Positions 46,990 to 59,000 of a stretch of 64,000 nt of DNA are shown piece by piece. Position numbers and translations under genes: made by a program. Origin of the DNA: Lyophyllum atratum (lineage: Eukaryota > Basidiomycota > Agaricomycetes > Agaricales > Lyophyllaceae). The stretch is from the NCBI GenBank assembly GCA_014905825.1, contig JACGCN010000002.1, forward strand, positions 868,001 through 932,000, in the 5' to 3' direction. A model generated the notes under the pieces. The model worked only from the letters and a program-made list of their open reading frames with translations, had not been told where the DNA came from and searched no databases. Within the stretch, counting starts at the first letter, position 1, and each line of letters starts with the position of its first letter.

Positions 46990-48537
46990 CTATACAAAAT
47001 ACGGCATTGTATTCTGCCATTCCCCTCAGCACAGTCCAAAAACACCAGCAACAGACCAGTCCACTCACCATCTTCCTCGTCTGCATCCCCCGATCCCGCT
47101 CATTCTCCTCCGCCGCCTCAAACACGATAAACCTCCGTCCCTCACCCCGCTTCCGCTCCTTCCCTTCCTCTTCCCATGGCGCGGGCGACACGCCAATCCG
47201 TTTTGGATCACCAGATCTGTTTTGCTCTTGAGACCGCTCGGGCTCGGGCTCGCCCTCGCCATCCCCGTCGCCGATGACCAGAATCGACGCGAGGTTCCCA
47301 CACCTGTAACAGTAATTCGGCGCGCTCCATACAGTCACCAGCTGCTCTGAGAACATGTACTTGTACCCTTCCTGCACCAGCTGATGTGCGCGTGCGATCA
47401 TGGTCAAATTATTAATGTGGTTGAACTACACAAGGCGTAAGCAGACTGTACATTGAAAGGTCGAGTTATGGATGCAGGACGTACCTGTTGCGTTACACTT
47501 CCTCCGAATAACCAACCTGCCCCTCGCGGACTCACAGCCCAGTTTTCTACCTCGTCGGGGTCACTCCACATTAGATCTACACGGAGGACATAGACACGTC
47601 AGTCCCACTTAAGCCAATGCGCTGCTGTAAAGAACGGAAGAGATAGAGATACAACGCACCACAGAACGCGCCCTCATGCGGAATCTCCTGCCCACGAGAA
47701 AGCACCCGAATCTGGTCCAGCGTCCGTACATCCGGCGACAGCCCCCCATGTACACACAGAATCGTTCCATCAATTATCTTTCCCCCGCAAACGAATCATC
47801 ATCAATGTACTCTCAACCCAAAATGAAAGGAGACTCACCGCAGCGAGATTGAGATAATCAAACACGCCGCAACACGTCTTCCACACCGTCGCGCTCCCAT
47901 ACTTCTGCTGACATTCATCTAAACCCCATCACAAGATCACAAAGGCAAAGAGAAACCGTTATGAGCGACATGCCCCTGCCTCCGCTCCGGGGGAGACAAC
48001 GAACCATAAAACCCATACACCTGTGTAATCTGCCTGCTCTCATGGTTTCCCCTCAACAGCGTCACCTTATCCGGGTACCTACCAATTCAAAAAAACACAC
48101 CGCCTCCTCAGCGCGCAACATAGGGTGAGAAGCGGACGATGCACAGACGCGGCACAGACCTCGCTTTCAGCGCCAGAAGCAACGACACCGTCTCCAGACT
48201 ATAATGTCCCCGATCCACAAAATCACCCTATCCCCACCAACCCCACCCAACCCCGCATCAGCACCCTCCCCTCTCCAACACCACACAAAGACACACGCAC
48301 CATGAAAATATAGCTCGTCTCCGGCACCATCCCCCCCTTCCTCAACAGCTCCCTCAAATCCCAGAACTGCCCGTGTATATCCCCGCACACCGTCACAGGG
48401 GACATTACGGGCTGGATGTTGCTCTCCTCCATGAGCAGGGAGCGCACGCGCGCGCAGAGGGACATCATGTCTGCCTCGGGGAGGTGCTGGCATGCGAGGA
48501 GGGTGGTGATGTAGCCGTCGAGTGTTGCGCGGCGCAT
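46990..48537 (-). CDS. PPG1: PP2A-like serine/threonine protein phosphatase catalytic subunit (Ppg1 type)
   Basis: This is a metal-dependent phosphatase of the PPP family; yeast Ppg1 works with the Far/STRIPAK complex. Exons on the minus strand are read as 48301-48537, 48160-48227, 48005-48078, 47839-47918, 47660-47777, 47485-47576, 47069-47425 and 46990-47013, giving 349 residues with every phase in order. The catalytic motifs are complete: GDIHGQ at about 52-57, GDFVDRG at about 80-86, GNHE at about 112-115, [10 protein letters not shown], and [11 protein letters not shown] near the end. A charged insertion rich in Glu, Gly and Arg follows the last motif. The final 8-codon exon supplies PYFV and the stop, resembling the YFL tail that PP2A enzymes carboxymethylate. 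No frame correction is needed. Confidence 0.9.
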
Positions 48538-49335
48538 GGCTTTTTGTGGTGTGGTGGTTGGGGTTGGGTGTTTGGAGTTTAGGAAGGGGGAGAGGTGTGG
48601 GGCAGAAGGGGAGGATAGGTGCAGGGGAGAAGAGGAGTCAAATGGAACGGGATCTAATCAGTTCCTAGACAAGATGTTACTGATCGTGTGAACTGATGTA
48701 TTAGTAGGGTGTCGTTCATTTCTTACCTCTCAGCAAATGGAGAGTTGGTTCGACGGCACCCAAGTTGAAGCAAGTCGAAGCTTTCAAGCCACCGCGTTGG
48801 TAGATAGATCGTATTTTAAACGAAGTCTTGAAACAGTGGCGTGTTTCGAACACTTTCCATCACGGTCATTGCAAATCGTAGTTCGTATTCGTGCGTTCTT
48901 TGCGCTCTTAGAGTAGCGTTCAGGATAATCAGTAAGCTGTAAGTAGATATGTATAGTGTACCACCAAGTATTCGTTATCGTACAAGTGCATAGCGCCCCA
49001 ATCCCCTACAATCACGCCTACCCATGCCATCACCCCCACCCGCACTACCACACGCAATCAATGTACAACTACACATTACAAACTGCAGTTGTACAAAGGA
49101 AAGCGCGTGCCAAGAGCGAGCGTGCATGTATACCACACGGCCCCGCGCCCAACATATCGAGCACACCTCACGCGTGTATTGCGAGGCATCGTACCCAGAA
49201 TGACGGTCCAGGATCAGAAGGAGCACGGGGGGGAATGCGTATATGTGCGTATTTTGCATTTTTTCGACCACGTTCGAGTTCGAGAATTCAATTTTCAGCA
49301 TCAGCAACCCCCCTTTGCTCTTCAGGCCACACCCC
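48538..49335. other. intergenic
   Basis: About 800 bases between the phosphatase start and the bZIP gene stop. The right part is C/A-rich and probably 3' untranslated sequence. No gene was seen. Confidence 0.4.
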
Positions 49336-50723
49336 CTAATACCCGTATCCGCCGCCGCGGCCGCCTGCAGCGACTTTGCCGGTGGTGGCAGGGCCAAGGT
49401 TCACGTTCATCGCGACGGGTGGGCCGACGCCTGCACCAGAGGCACCGCCTTGCCCGCCCACGACAGCGGCACCACCCACCAGGGCAGAAAGGCGGGAGAT
49501 CTCCTCGCGAGATGACACCAGCGCGGACGTGAGACGTTCGTTTTCGTTGGAGAGGTACTCGACTTTGGCCTGCAGCTGCGCGAGCCATGCCTTTTTGCGT
49601 TGACGGCACTTCAATGCAGCTGTGATGCGTGCGTCAGTAAGAGGATCGACGAATAAAATGAACAAGCCTCACCCTGTCTATTACGCTCCAGGAAGTTTTT
49701 ACGTTTTTCCTCCTCCGTTTCTGGCTTCTTATTGCGGCGTCCGCGTGTTTCGGAGGAACCGTTCTCTTCGAGGTCGTCATCCATCTCTTCCATGTCGTCT
49801 TCGGCCTCCTCGTCCTCCTCTTCCTGCGATATAGAACGCGGGCGAGCAGCGACGCGGCTGCGCTTCGCAGTACCACGTGTTGTGCCGTTGGTAGAGGGAG
49901 TGGACTCTGTCAGGTCATAAGGTTTGCGTTTGGTGCCGCGACGGCCATTTGTGGCAGGGGGAGCGTTGCCAGCCTGGCGCTGGGACTCTTGCTGTCGCTT
50001 CTCTAGCTCCTGATGGGCTTGGGAGAGAAGGAAGAGACCGTTGGCTGCGCTGCTGGCAGCATTTGAGGCGGAAGTGATGAAGGAGGGGCCATTGGAATTG
50101 GAGGAGTTCTGAGTGCCGTTTTCCTGGAAATTGTTAAGGGCACCGGAGAGGGCGGTGAGGGTGTTGGGAGTGATGGTAGGGTTTGATGGCGGGTGTGAGT
50201 TGTTGTTCATCATGGCCATGAATGCAGCGGTGTTGGGCGACGCTGGGAATGCGACAGGGCCACCGACCAGGGGGGTCAATCCGGTGCCGGGGGTGAGACC
50301 GGTGCGAGGGGTAAGACCAGTACGGGGAGTAAGGCCAGTGCGGAAGGAGGACGGATCGAACTGGAGATGCTGCTGGTCTGTGTTGGGCTGAGGTCCAGCG
50401 AGCATGGCTGGGGAGAGGGGGCCAGCGCGAAGCGAGTTCGTCAGGGAGGACGCAGAATAGGACCAGGCATAGGTGGGGTCGGCGGGGGATGCGATGGAGG
50501 CGAGGGGCGGGAGGACTGGACGCGGTGAGGTGCTGCGTTTTTCTGCGCGCGAGCTGGGGCGTGAGCCGGACTGGGAGTCTGGCTTGGGTGACGAGCGGAC
50601 GTTGGATGAGGTCGAGCGGGGTGTTGCGGAAAATGACTGTTCGAACGGGTTCGGTTCCTTGTCAAAGTCTTTGCGCGTCTGGCGAGTCGCGCGCGGGGAA
50701 GGGGATTTGCTTTTTGCGGACAT
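49336..50723 (-). CDS. atf1: bZIP stress transcription factor of the Atf1/AtfA (ATF/CREB) type
   Basis: This is a nuclear stress-response factor related to Schizosaccharomyces Atf1 and Aspergillus AtfA, which act below the Sty1/Hog1 MAP kinase. Exons are 49673-50723 and 49336-49619, giving 444 residues; the start is the ATG of MSAKSKSPSP. The N-terminal Aft1-type regions are visible: FDKEPNPFEQSFS (osmotic-stress region) and the HRA-like tract with four GLTP units (SFRTGLTPRTGLTP). A Ser/Asn-rich middle, a nuclear-targeting basic patch (GTKRKPYDL, TAKRSRV) and an acidic stretch precede the basic region KRKNFLERNRQAALKCRQRKK (residues about 340-360). The leucine zipper then runs through LQAKVEYLSNENERLTSAL. 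The single intron splits the basic region after NRQ. The Gly-rich C-terminus is unusual. The promoter carries CRE-like sites (separate entry). Confidence 0.9.
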
Positions 50724-51837
50724 GACGACAGGTGGGGGGTCAAAAAGATGACGACTGCTGACGTAGCCACTTGTTATAATACGGCCCATCATGTTTGTCC
50801 CTGTTGATGACGTCGTGCCTTTTTCTGCTCCACCGTCATACTGTCGTCACCCCCGTCTGCCCGTTCCATTTTGCCCTCGCAACTCCCATCACCCGCCCGA
50901 GTCTCCATCTCCTCCCCCCATCCCTCCCTCCCCCGTCTCCCTTTCCCCGTCTTCCCCCGTCTCTTTATCCCGTTTCCTCACACGTCAATCACATATCATG
51001 TGCCCCCATGTGCCCCCTATCGCCCCTTATCAAACCTTCCCCTGCCGGTCCATGCCCCCTCGTTTTGGTTTTTTCTTTACTTTTTTTCGTCTGAGCTCCA
51101 CCCATTTTCTATTCATCGGGTAAAACTTGTCCCACCATGTCTCTCTTCGCTCTATATTTATGCCGCATACATCCGCTTTTACATACAACGTGCTGATCAG
51201 AGAAAATTTTGGGTGTAAAAATACCTATCTGTAGTCTCGGCACCATCTGAGGCTCTGACCAAGCGTTGAAGGCTAGACAGTCACTAGCCAGCTGTAAGAG
51301 CACTAGCATGCAGCCCGAATTTCACGTCCACACGACTTGCTCTCGGAGAACCTTCGGGCTCGGATCACCACAATGTCCATATGTCTGCCAAGCCTATCAG
51401 ATCCGGTTCCATCACAAGATTCACAGTGCATCATGACGTTGATGCTGCTGACTTCCTCCGTGCACTTTCTCTCCCCCAATCGCGACATAGACTGCCGTGA
51501 CGACATGATGTCCACCTATGTCTGCCATTGGCTATTGATCGCCGTCTCAGTGATATAGACCGCACCCGAATTGACTTTTCTGATGTGAAGACAAGCCACC
51601 GGTAGTATCTCTCCTACTTGAATAGACCCTACTTCAATGAGGCAGGAGCTTCCCATCCAAGTAGCCCACCATCATCATCCCCACGCACGTCATATAGCAG
51701 TTAAGCGTCGCGGAGCTAAGAGGATTTAGATTACCAGTTAGATGTGTATCCATACTACGTCCCGGACACACCAGTATTCGTATCAGTATTCCCCTCTCAC
51801 CGCCCAGCGACAAAAACAAAGTGATCACTACACAAGT
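50724..51837. other. intergenic with bZIP promoter
   Basis: About 1.1 kb upstream of the bZIP gene and downstream of the truncated protease copy. A C/T-rich stretch at 50850-51060 lies upstream of the bZIP start. No gene was recognised. Confidence 0.45.
50758..50815. promoter_or_regulatory. two CRE-like sites upstream of the bZIP gene
   Basis: TGACGTAG at about 50758-50765 and TGACGTCG at about 50808-50815 match the ATF/CREB core TGACGT; the second contains the palindrome GACGTC. They lie about 35 and 85 bases upstream of the bZIP start codon. Because the gene product belongs to the family that binds this site, autoregulation is a natural inference. Confidence 0.55.
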
Positions 51838-52415
51838 TTACAAAACAACAATCCGCGTAACATTCTTGCTCGCCAGTCGATTCGGTACGCCCACAGGAAC
51901 ACCTGTCAGTACGTCATGCACACTGGCAATTACCAGCGCCTTACCATTAATACCAAGCGCCGCCGCCGACGAGGGCCCAATGGTGCTCAGCAGGTACGCC
52001 GCCTGCCCGCAACGTGCGCTGCTGCCTGTCCACGTGCATGTCCAAATTAGCGCCAGAGCAACGTGTTCAAATAAAAACGCGGCATACAGGAGACGACCCC
52101 GACACACTTGCCGTCCTCTGTAAAAAACGTTCTATTATATCCATCAAAACACGAATTAAGAATGCGAAGAATCCATTCACGTTCACTCCACCCGCCGCAG
52201 CGCTCAACCACACCCACCCCAGGCGCGAACAAATCAAGCCCAGCACCGTGACTCGCCCCCACCGCCACTGCGTCCGTGATCGTGCTCGCCTCGACGGTGA
52301 TCGCTGACGCGACAGGCCCCGGGCTCGTCTTGGGTGTGTCGGCGGCTGCGATGACGATGTGGACGCCTGCTGCCATGGCCTCGAATTTTGTATTGAGACG
52401 CAGGTCCTGATCAAG
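51838..52415 (-). pseudogene. Truncated subtilisin-like (S8) protease copy
   Basis: Only the C-terminal half of a subtilase is present. The reading AAGVHIVIAAADTPKTSP, PVASAITVEASTITDAV, GAGLDLFAPGVGVV and, after a gap, AAYLLSTIG to LTGVPVGVPNRLASKNVTR parallels the complete gene at 52587-54667 piece by piece. The propeptide, the Asp and His motifs, and a recognisable Ser motif are missing, and the frame breaks before AAYLL. It is therefore most likely a dead partial tandem duplicate that diverged for some time. It sits about 170 bases downstream of the intact gene's stop, on the same strand. Confidence 0.7.
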
Positions 52416-52586
52416 TAGATACCGCATCGAAAGAAGGTCTAAACGCATTCATTGCGGACAACACATAAGTGCCGACCAATTCGCGGCTTCGTCCAGAACC
52501 AACAGTATACATAGGCACTTTCAATAGAAGACAGAACTTGTAGCAGTAGCCGCAAATACCAGCTATCACATCCTAGACGCATAAAT

Positions 52587-54667
52587 TTAGATAGTAATCC
52601 CCAGCCTGGTCACATTGTTGCTCGCGAGGCGATTCCCAGTGCCGGCAGGGATACCTGTTAACGCATTCTTTACGCTTATGGTCACGAGCGCCGTCTCTAG
52701 GTTGTTGTCACCAATGACGCTCAGGAGGTACGCCGCGAGGCCAGCGACGTGGGAAGCAGCCTGTAATAATACCACACCAATAGTCAGCGAGAACCAATAT
52801 GGGGTTTACTCGAAGATTCGTACGGAGGATCCGCCGGAGAGGATCGCTGAGGCCTGCGACGGAAGAACTATGAGCTACAACACACATACAGTGAAGGTGT
52901 AAGAAGCGATACGTACAGTAGGACTCCCAATCCATGCACTCAGCACATTCTGACCAGGCGCGAACAAGTCAATCACAGAGCCGGTGTTTGAACTTGACGA
53001 TACGGCGTCGGCGATGGTGCTTGCACCGACGGTGATTGCAGACGCCACGCGTCCCGGGACTGGAGTTCGATGCATCAGGTGGCGGAGTTTCCTGCCGTAG
53101 TAACGAAGTGCACGCCTGCATTTGTGGCCTGCGAGTGCGTCAATGGTGTTCGAATATGACATGAGTGATGATGCGCACATTAAGAACAGCGCTGTCTAGG
53201 GCGGTGGAGGCACTACCGCCGAAGGGGGCGAGGATGACTGAGGGTCTGCCAGAGTTTGCGGATGAGGTTACAACCCAGTTAATGCCCGATATGCTGCGGC
53301 ATGAGTATTCAATGGTATTGTATGAAACAAGAAGGAAGGATGCCAAACATGTCCGAAATAGCGCCAGAGCTACGAAGTTGAGGTCATCAGCAGTGAAATG
53401 AGGAAGAGGGAGCGAGAGTAAGGAAAGTTTGTCGAAAGGGACGACATACCCTTGATCACCAAGAACTTTGACGGAGATGATGCTTGCTAACTATTGCAAT
53501 TTGATGATGAGAACTGCAGGCTACGAGAAATCCGCGGCATAGGGTGTAACGCACTTTAGCCACGCCATACTTAGTGCCTGCCGCTGTTGCCCTAGCATTC
53601 CACAAGTCAGTCTCAGTAACAAGAGCCTGCTCAGCGTTCTAAGATGGTCTACTCACGCGCAATGTGTACCTGGTATGCATACGGTCAAGGAAATGGATTG
53701 TTCGTAAGCCGTTCGTAAAAGCCATACCATGTCCGTTGCCGTCCGCGTTCCTGGAATACAAGGCATAAGGTCATCTCGGGGTCAAGCAAAGTGGTGCATG
53801 CGGTGACTCACGCGTATCCACCGAAAGTCGCTCCTACACCCGCACGGCCGCCGAAATCAGACTTTGAAATCATTCTTTAGCAGCCAGAAAAGACACATGA
53901 GCTGTAAGACATACGTACATGTTGTATGTAGACGCCTGCCCCAAGAAAAAAAGGTATCAGCAGCCATGCGTCTCAGGCGGAATTGGGACACACCGGTATC
54001 TGCAGGATCCCAGCGCAATTGTTGGCGGTCAATGAAATATGATCTTGAAAGCGAGACGCACCAACGACATAGATGTCCACTCCTCGGCCTGCCTGGGTCC
54101 CATAATTATAGGTGAATAGCGCGCCTGTATTCTGATTGGTCAGTTTCGCATCTTGACTAATGCGTGCCAGGCCCCAGGTCGCGTCGGTTCTAGGGATTGA
54201 GGTGGGTATTCGACAATAATGGAGAACTGGAGCGTTGACGAAGAGCTCCCACGTACTGCATAGCAAGGACAGTTGGGGACCGCGCCTCGTACCGAGACCC
54301 TGACATAATGCTCATTATCCCGTCTTCCTCGATGTAATCCACATCTGGGGAGGCTAGGAGTTGTTCTACTCTCTCTGAGGAGAAGTTGCCTGTAAAATCA
54401 CAGAAGCAAAAAAAAATGCATAAGACCGTCATACTTGGGAGATTTCAGGACAGACTCACCTGCAAAACCATTCCACCCTTCCCACCGATGAGTGATACCG
54501 CTGAAAGCTGGGGACGCTCGCCGTTGGCCATCGGCTGACTTGAGCTTCACGATGTAGCGACCAGGAATCGGGTTCTTAGACCTAATGACAGTCTTGGAGT
54601 TCGGAAGCGCCGTCGCAATCCCAGAGAGAAGAAACAGCACATATATGGACGAACGCAGGGAAAACAT
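52587..54667 (-). CDS. Secreted subtilisin-like serine protease (S8, proteinase K type)
   Basis: This is an extracellular or vacuolar endopeptidase. It opens with a signal peptide (MFSLRSSIYVLFLLSGIATA) and an I9 propeptide (IPGRYIVKLKS, LLASPDVDYIEEDG). The mature part starts near TDATWGLARIS. Catalytic Asp lies in VDTGVYIQH, catalytic His in NGHGTHCA, the oxyanion region in NAGVHFVTTAGNS, and Ser in SGGSSAASHVAG, where the usual SGTSMA is altered but the Ser is kept. The C-terminus reads LASNNVTRLGITI. The gene has many introns; exon 1 is 54460-54667, and a 6-base microexon at 53994-53999 codes for most of the Asp motif. The His motif is also split by an intron. Frame corrections are needed near 53489, 53077 and 53052. 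A truncated copy follows downstream. Confidence 0.8.
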
Positions 54668-56087
54668 GGGTATTCAAGATCAACGTCAGAAGGCAGAGCT
54701 CCACGAGTAGGTGCTGGAATGGGATCGCAGAGGAATCCCTTTTATCTCCTTCGCAAAGATCATAGTGCTACCGACAGTACACAAGGATTCGGTCTCGGAC
54801 CTTGCGGAAAGATCTTATCAAGGGGATGGTGGCCATACGACACGTCTATGCCAAGGCCATATTGCAAGTGTATCTGTCAATCAGTTGTCAAAGTGTCCTG
54901 CATCTGCGAAGCTCGTCGAGAGCATTACCGACTCAAATTTACGAGTTGTTAAATGGTACATAGCGCGACCTCGTCGAGGTAAGATCGAGAAGACTCGGAA
55001 TTTCGTTTTGATTGATCCTGAGGTGTGAGCCATGAGAAAAGTTATTCGCTGGGAAGGGACTCGTATCGTGTATATCGGATATGGCAGAATGCGGATAGGA
55101 TCGTTCATATGCATCAACTCCGACCTGGGTCATGCCAGTCTCGTGAGTAACAAAGGCTCATCATATCTGTTGTGTGAACCTGCGCACGACCTGCTCGAAA
55201 GTAGGCTCACCTGTTACCGCAAGCAATGTTATGTATGAAACATACTGGAGGTCACTCGCCAAGCCATAGCATGTACAGGTCTCCTTCTGCCTCCTGCGCC
55301 AATGGTTTCATCGACCCTACAAATAACGAGTTTTCTACTCCAGCCTGACACTCACTCTCATATGGGTGCACTCATGGTCGACTCGAAGACAATGCAACTG
55401 AGGACGCGAGAGAGGAGGTCGGACTATCTTCGGTAACCAAGCTCGAGTACTAGGCTTCTCAGAGGTATGTAAAAGGCATTTTCATTGAGATCCAGCGCTT
55501 GTGACGAGTTCTGACGCATGGAAAGAATATCTGCGGGCCGTCAGTGAGAGATAAAAGACACTAAATTCAGACGGTGTGGGAAAGAGGAAAAGCTCAGCAT
55601 AACGGTGCTTTTGAGAACCTTCTTCTGATAGCGTTGTTTTGAAGCCTTCCAGAGTGCCATGCAGTAGAATTAGATTGTGCTCCACGCAAGAGACAGATGA
55701 CGGTCGTTGACTAAACCGTCGAGCAGGAGTCCAAGCACTGGCACTGGCACTGTGCACTAGTGTGGCAGTGGGACCAGTGGGAGTGGTTGTCACATCGAAT
55801 GGTCCACCTGACCTGTCACATCTCACGTGTGCGCGTTTTGCCGAGGTACGGCCCTCAAGCGGGCCTGCCTGTCGTTTTCGAAGCAACAGTACTCTGTCCC
55901 TGATTCGTCGTGCCCCTACACCCTTCGGAAATCCAGCATCCACATGTCTGCAGCCGAAAATTATCTCAGGTTTCATCGAGAATAACCCGAGAGCTTCGGA
56001 CAGCGGATTTTATGGGCGTTTTATGGAGCAGTTGGATGGTTTAAGAAGGGCGGTCAGGAAGAGGGATCAGGGAGAACTTGCGAAGCC
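54668..56087. promoter_or_regulatory. divergent upstream region of protease and beta-galactosidase genes
   Basis: About 1.4 kb between the protease start (-) and the GH35 start (+) must hold both promoters. Open frames here (55482-55976 minus, 55762-56091 plus) lack family signs. No operator was identified. Confidence 0.4.
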
Positions 56088-59000
56088 ATGAAAGTCCTGC
56101 TCTCGAAAGCTTTGACGCTTCTATGCGCGGTGTCTGTACTTGCAAAGTCGCGTCGGGAACCTCGACTCCAGTCCACCATCTTGTCTCGGCAAACACAGAC
56201 CGATGGCCTCCAAAATATCGTGAGTAACTTTCGTATAGAAAGGTCTCCACCTCGAAACCTGCTTTAGGTGACTTGGGATCAATACTCGCTGATGATCAAT
56301 GGGAAGCGTCTTATGGTATTTAGCGGCGAAGTTCATCCATACCGGTGCGTCTTCCGCCAGTGAAGAGCATACAGAGACCAAGGAACTGAGGAAATGGATG
56401 CGACAGGAACCCAGTACAAAGTCTTCATCTTGACGTTTTCCAGAAAATTAAGTGGGTTGCCAATGTCTGGAAGAGAAAATCATCTCAACTTGCCATGTCA
56501 GGTCCATGGGGTTTAATGCCGTGTCCTTTTATGTATTCTGGGGCATACTCGAGCCCAAGCGCGGCGAAATATCCTTTGAAGGTTTCCGCGATCTTCAACC
56601 GTTCTTTGACGCCGCCAAGGAAGCAGGCATCTACCTCATAGCACGACCCGGGTATGTATCCCCCGTGTATACGACTCTGGGCGAAGCGCTGATGTCACTT
56701 CCAGGCCTTACATCAACGCTGAGACTTCCGGCGGTGGATTCCCTGGATGGGGAACGTATACTCCGGGCCTTTGGAGAACGGCGAACGCAACTTACATCGA
56801 AGCTATTCAGGGATACATCAAAGCCGTTGGCGGCAAGATCGCTGCCAATGAAATTACCAAGGGTGGTCCGGTCATACTTGTTCAGGTTCGGTCTGTTACC
56901 GTTGTACTTTGATTCGACCAAAAGCTTAACTTCTTCCTCAGGCTGAGAATGAGTACAGTGGCTTCCAGGCGCCCTACACGGAAGACTTTGAATACGGAGA
57001 GAAACTGCTTCAAACCTTCGTAAGAATTTCGAAACCGTGTCTCTTCAGCAACTTATCTTCTTGACAGCGTGATTCTGGTGTCACTGTGCCAATCACCACT
57101 AACGATGCTTGGCCAGGAGGTCATCTCACGACTGTTGACATCTACGGTGCGTCCATTTACCTGCTCGTCTGTGCATCGTTACTTATTAACTATAGGCTAC
57201 GACTCGTATCCCAATGGCTTCGATTGTTCCAACCCTTATGTCTGGAAATCTGATGCAGTTCCCGAGTAGGTTGTGTTTCATGGTGTACAGGGTACTTCAC
57301 TGATGCTGTATGGTTTAGATATTTCTGGGGAGCCCATGTAGGCATCAATCCCGAGGATCTGAATGCTGTCTATGAGTTCCAAGGCGGTGCATTTGACGGC
57401 TGGTACGTCGTCCGTCTCTTCAGTCTGTAATTTGGTCGGGGTTGGACTTATTTCATCGGAATCCAGGGGTGGCTCTGGATATGGAACCTGTTCTGTACTT
57501 ACAGGCCCTGAATTCGAGCGAGGTAATGCAATAAACGGTGTCGTTTCGTTGTTTCTCTAATGGCCTGGCAGTTTTCTACAAGAACCAATTTGCCATGTCA
57601 ACAACGCTCCTCAACCTTTATATGATCTTCGGTGGTACCAACTGGGGTGATCATGTACATTTTTAGAACTTGGATTGCGCTGACAATCTTTTTTTTTCAG
57701 GAGGCATTGCTCATCCGGGTGCGTTATATAGAATCCCTCATCCAGGATGTCATCTTAACTTCGCGGTACAGGCGTATACACGTCGTACGACTATGTAAGT
57801 ATCGTGGCATTTGAATCTAGTGTTTCCAGGCTCATGCGATTATTAGGGCTCAGCCATCGCGGAAGATAGGACTCTCCGAGAGAAATATTACGAACTAAAA
57901 TTACAAGCCAATTTCCTGGCAGTTTCTCCAGCCTACTTGACCAGCCAACCCCAAAATATCTTCAATTCGCAAGGTTCATTCACCGGGAACTCTGCCCTCA
58001 AAACAACGCAGGTGTTAGATGTTGTCGGCAACAAAACCGGATTCTACGTCGTGAGGTAAGCTAATACGAAAGCAGCCAAGAAAATAGTATGATGTATTGT
58101 AATTCTGTCGGATCACAGGCAAACGGACGCGTCGACGAATGCGTTACAAACATACACTCTCCAACTTCCTACTAGCATCGGGGCTCTCACGATTCCGACA
58201 ATTGGCGGTTCCCTGACACTAAATGGCAAAGATTCGAAGATTCACGTTGTTGACTATACCGCTGGTTCCACGAACGTACTCTATTCAACCGCGGAAATCC
58301 TGACTTGGTGAGGATTCTTTTGTGATTCGAATCTCCTAGCGATTTCAATTCTTTAAACAGGGCTACCATCGATGGCAAGGACATCATTCTTGTGTATGGG
58401 AATGCTGGAGAGCTCCACGAAACTGCGTTCAAGTTCGGTAGTACCCCGCCGCCGGCGAAGGTCCTTTCTGGCACTGGCACAATACAACAGAAGACCCTCG
58501 CCAGCAACAGCCTCGTCTTGCAGTTCAAGACTTCTGGTCAGACTGTCGTTCTGGTCGGCTCTACATTATTATATATTCTTGGTCAGTACTATCATTATCG
58601 CAGACATATTTTCTTGGACGAGCACCAAATATGTATGCAGATCGCGCCAACGCTTACCAATTCTGGGTCCTGCATCCTCCTACGTCGGGCGCTTTCGCTC
58701 ATTATAGCACCGAAAACCCTATTATCGTGAAGGGAGGCTACCTTCTTCGGTCCGTGTCAATTAGTGGCAGCACCCTTGCTCTCCAAGGTGATCTGAACAA
58801 CACGGCAACATTCGAGATCATCGCCCCTAGTGCCTCGTCTAAATCTGTCACCTTCAACGGTGGACCTCTGACCTTGGCCAGAACGGCGCATGGCACACTT
58901 ACAGGAAAACGGACTGCCAATCTGCCCGCAGTCACCGTTCCAAACTTGTCCTCCCTTACATGGGTATGGTTCATTTACAAGTTGGCACCGGCCCTGCTGA

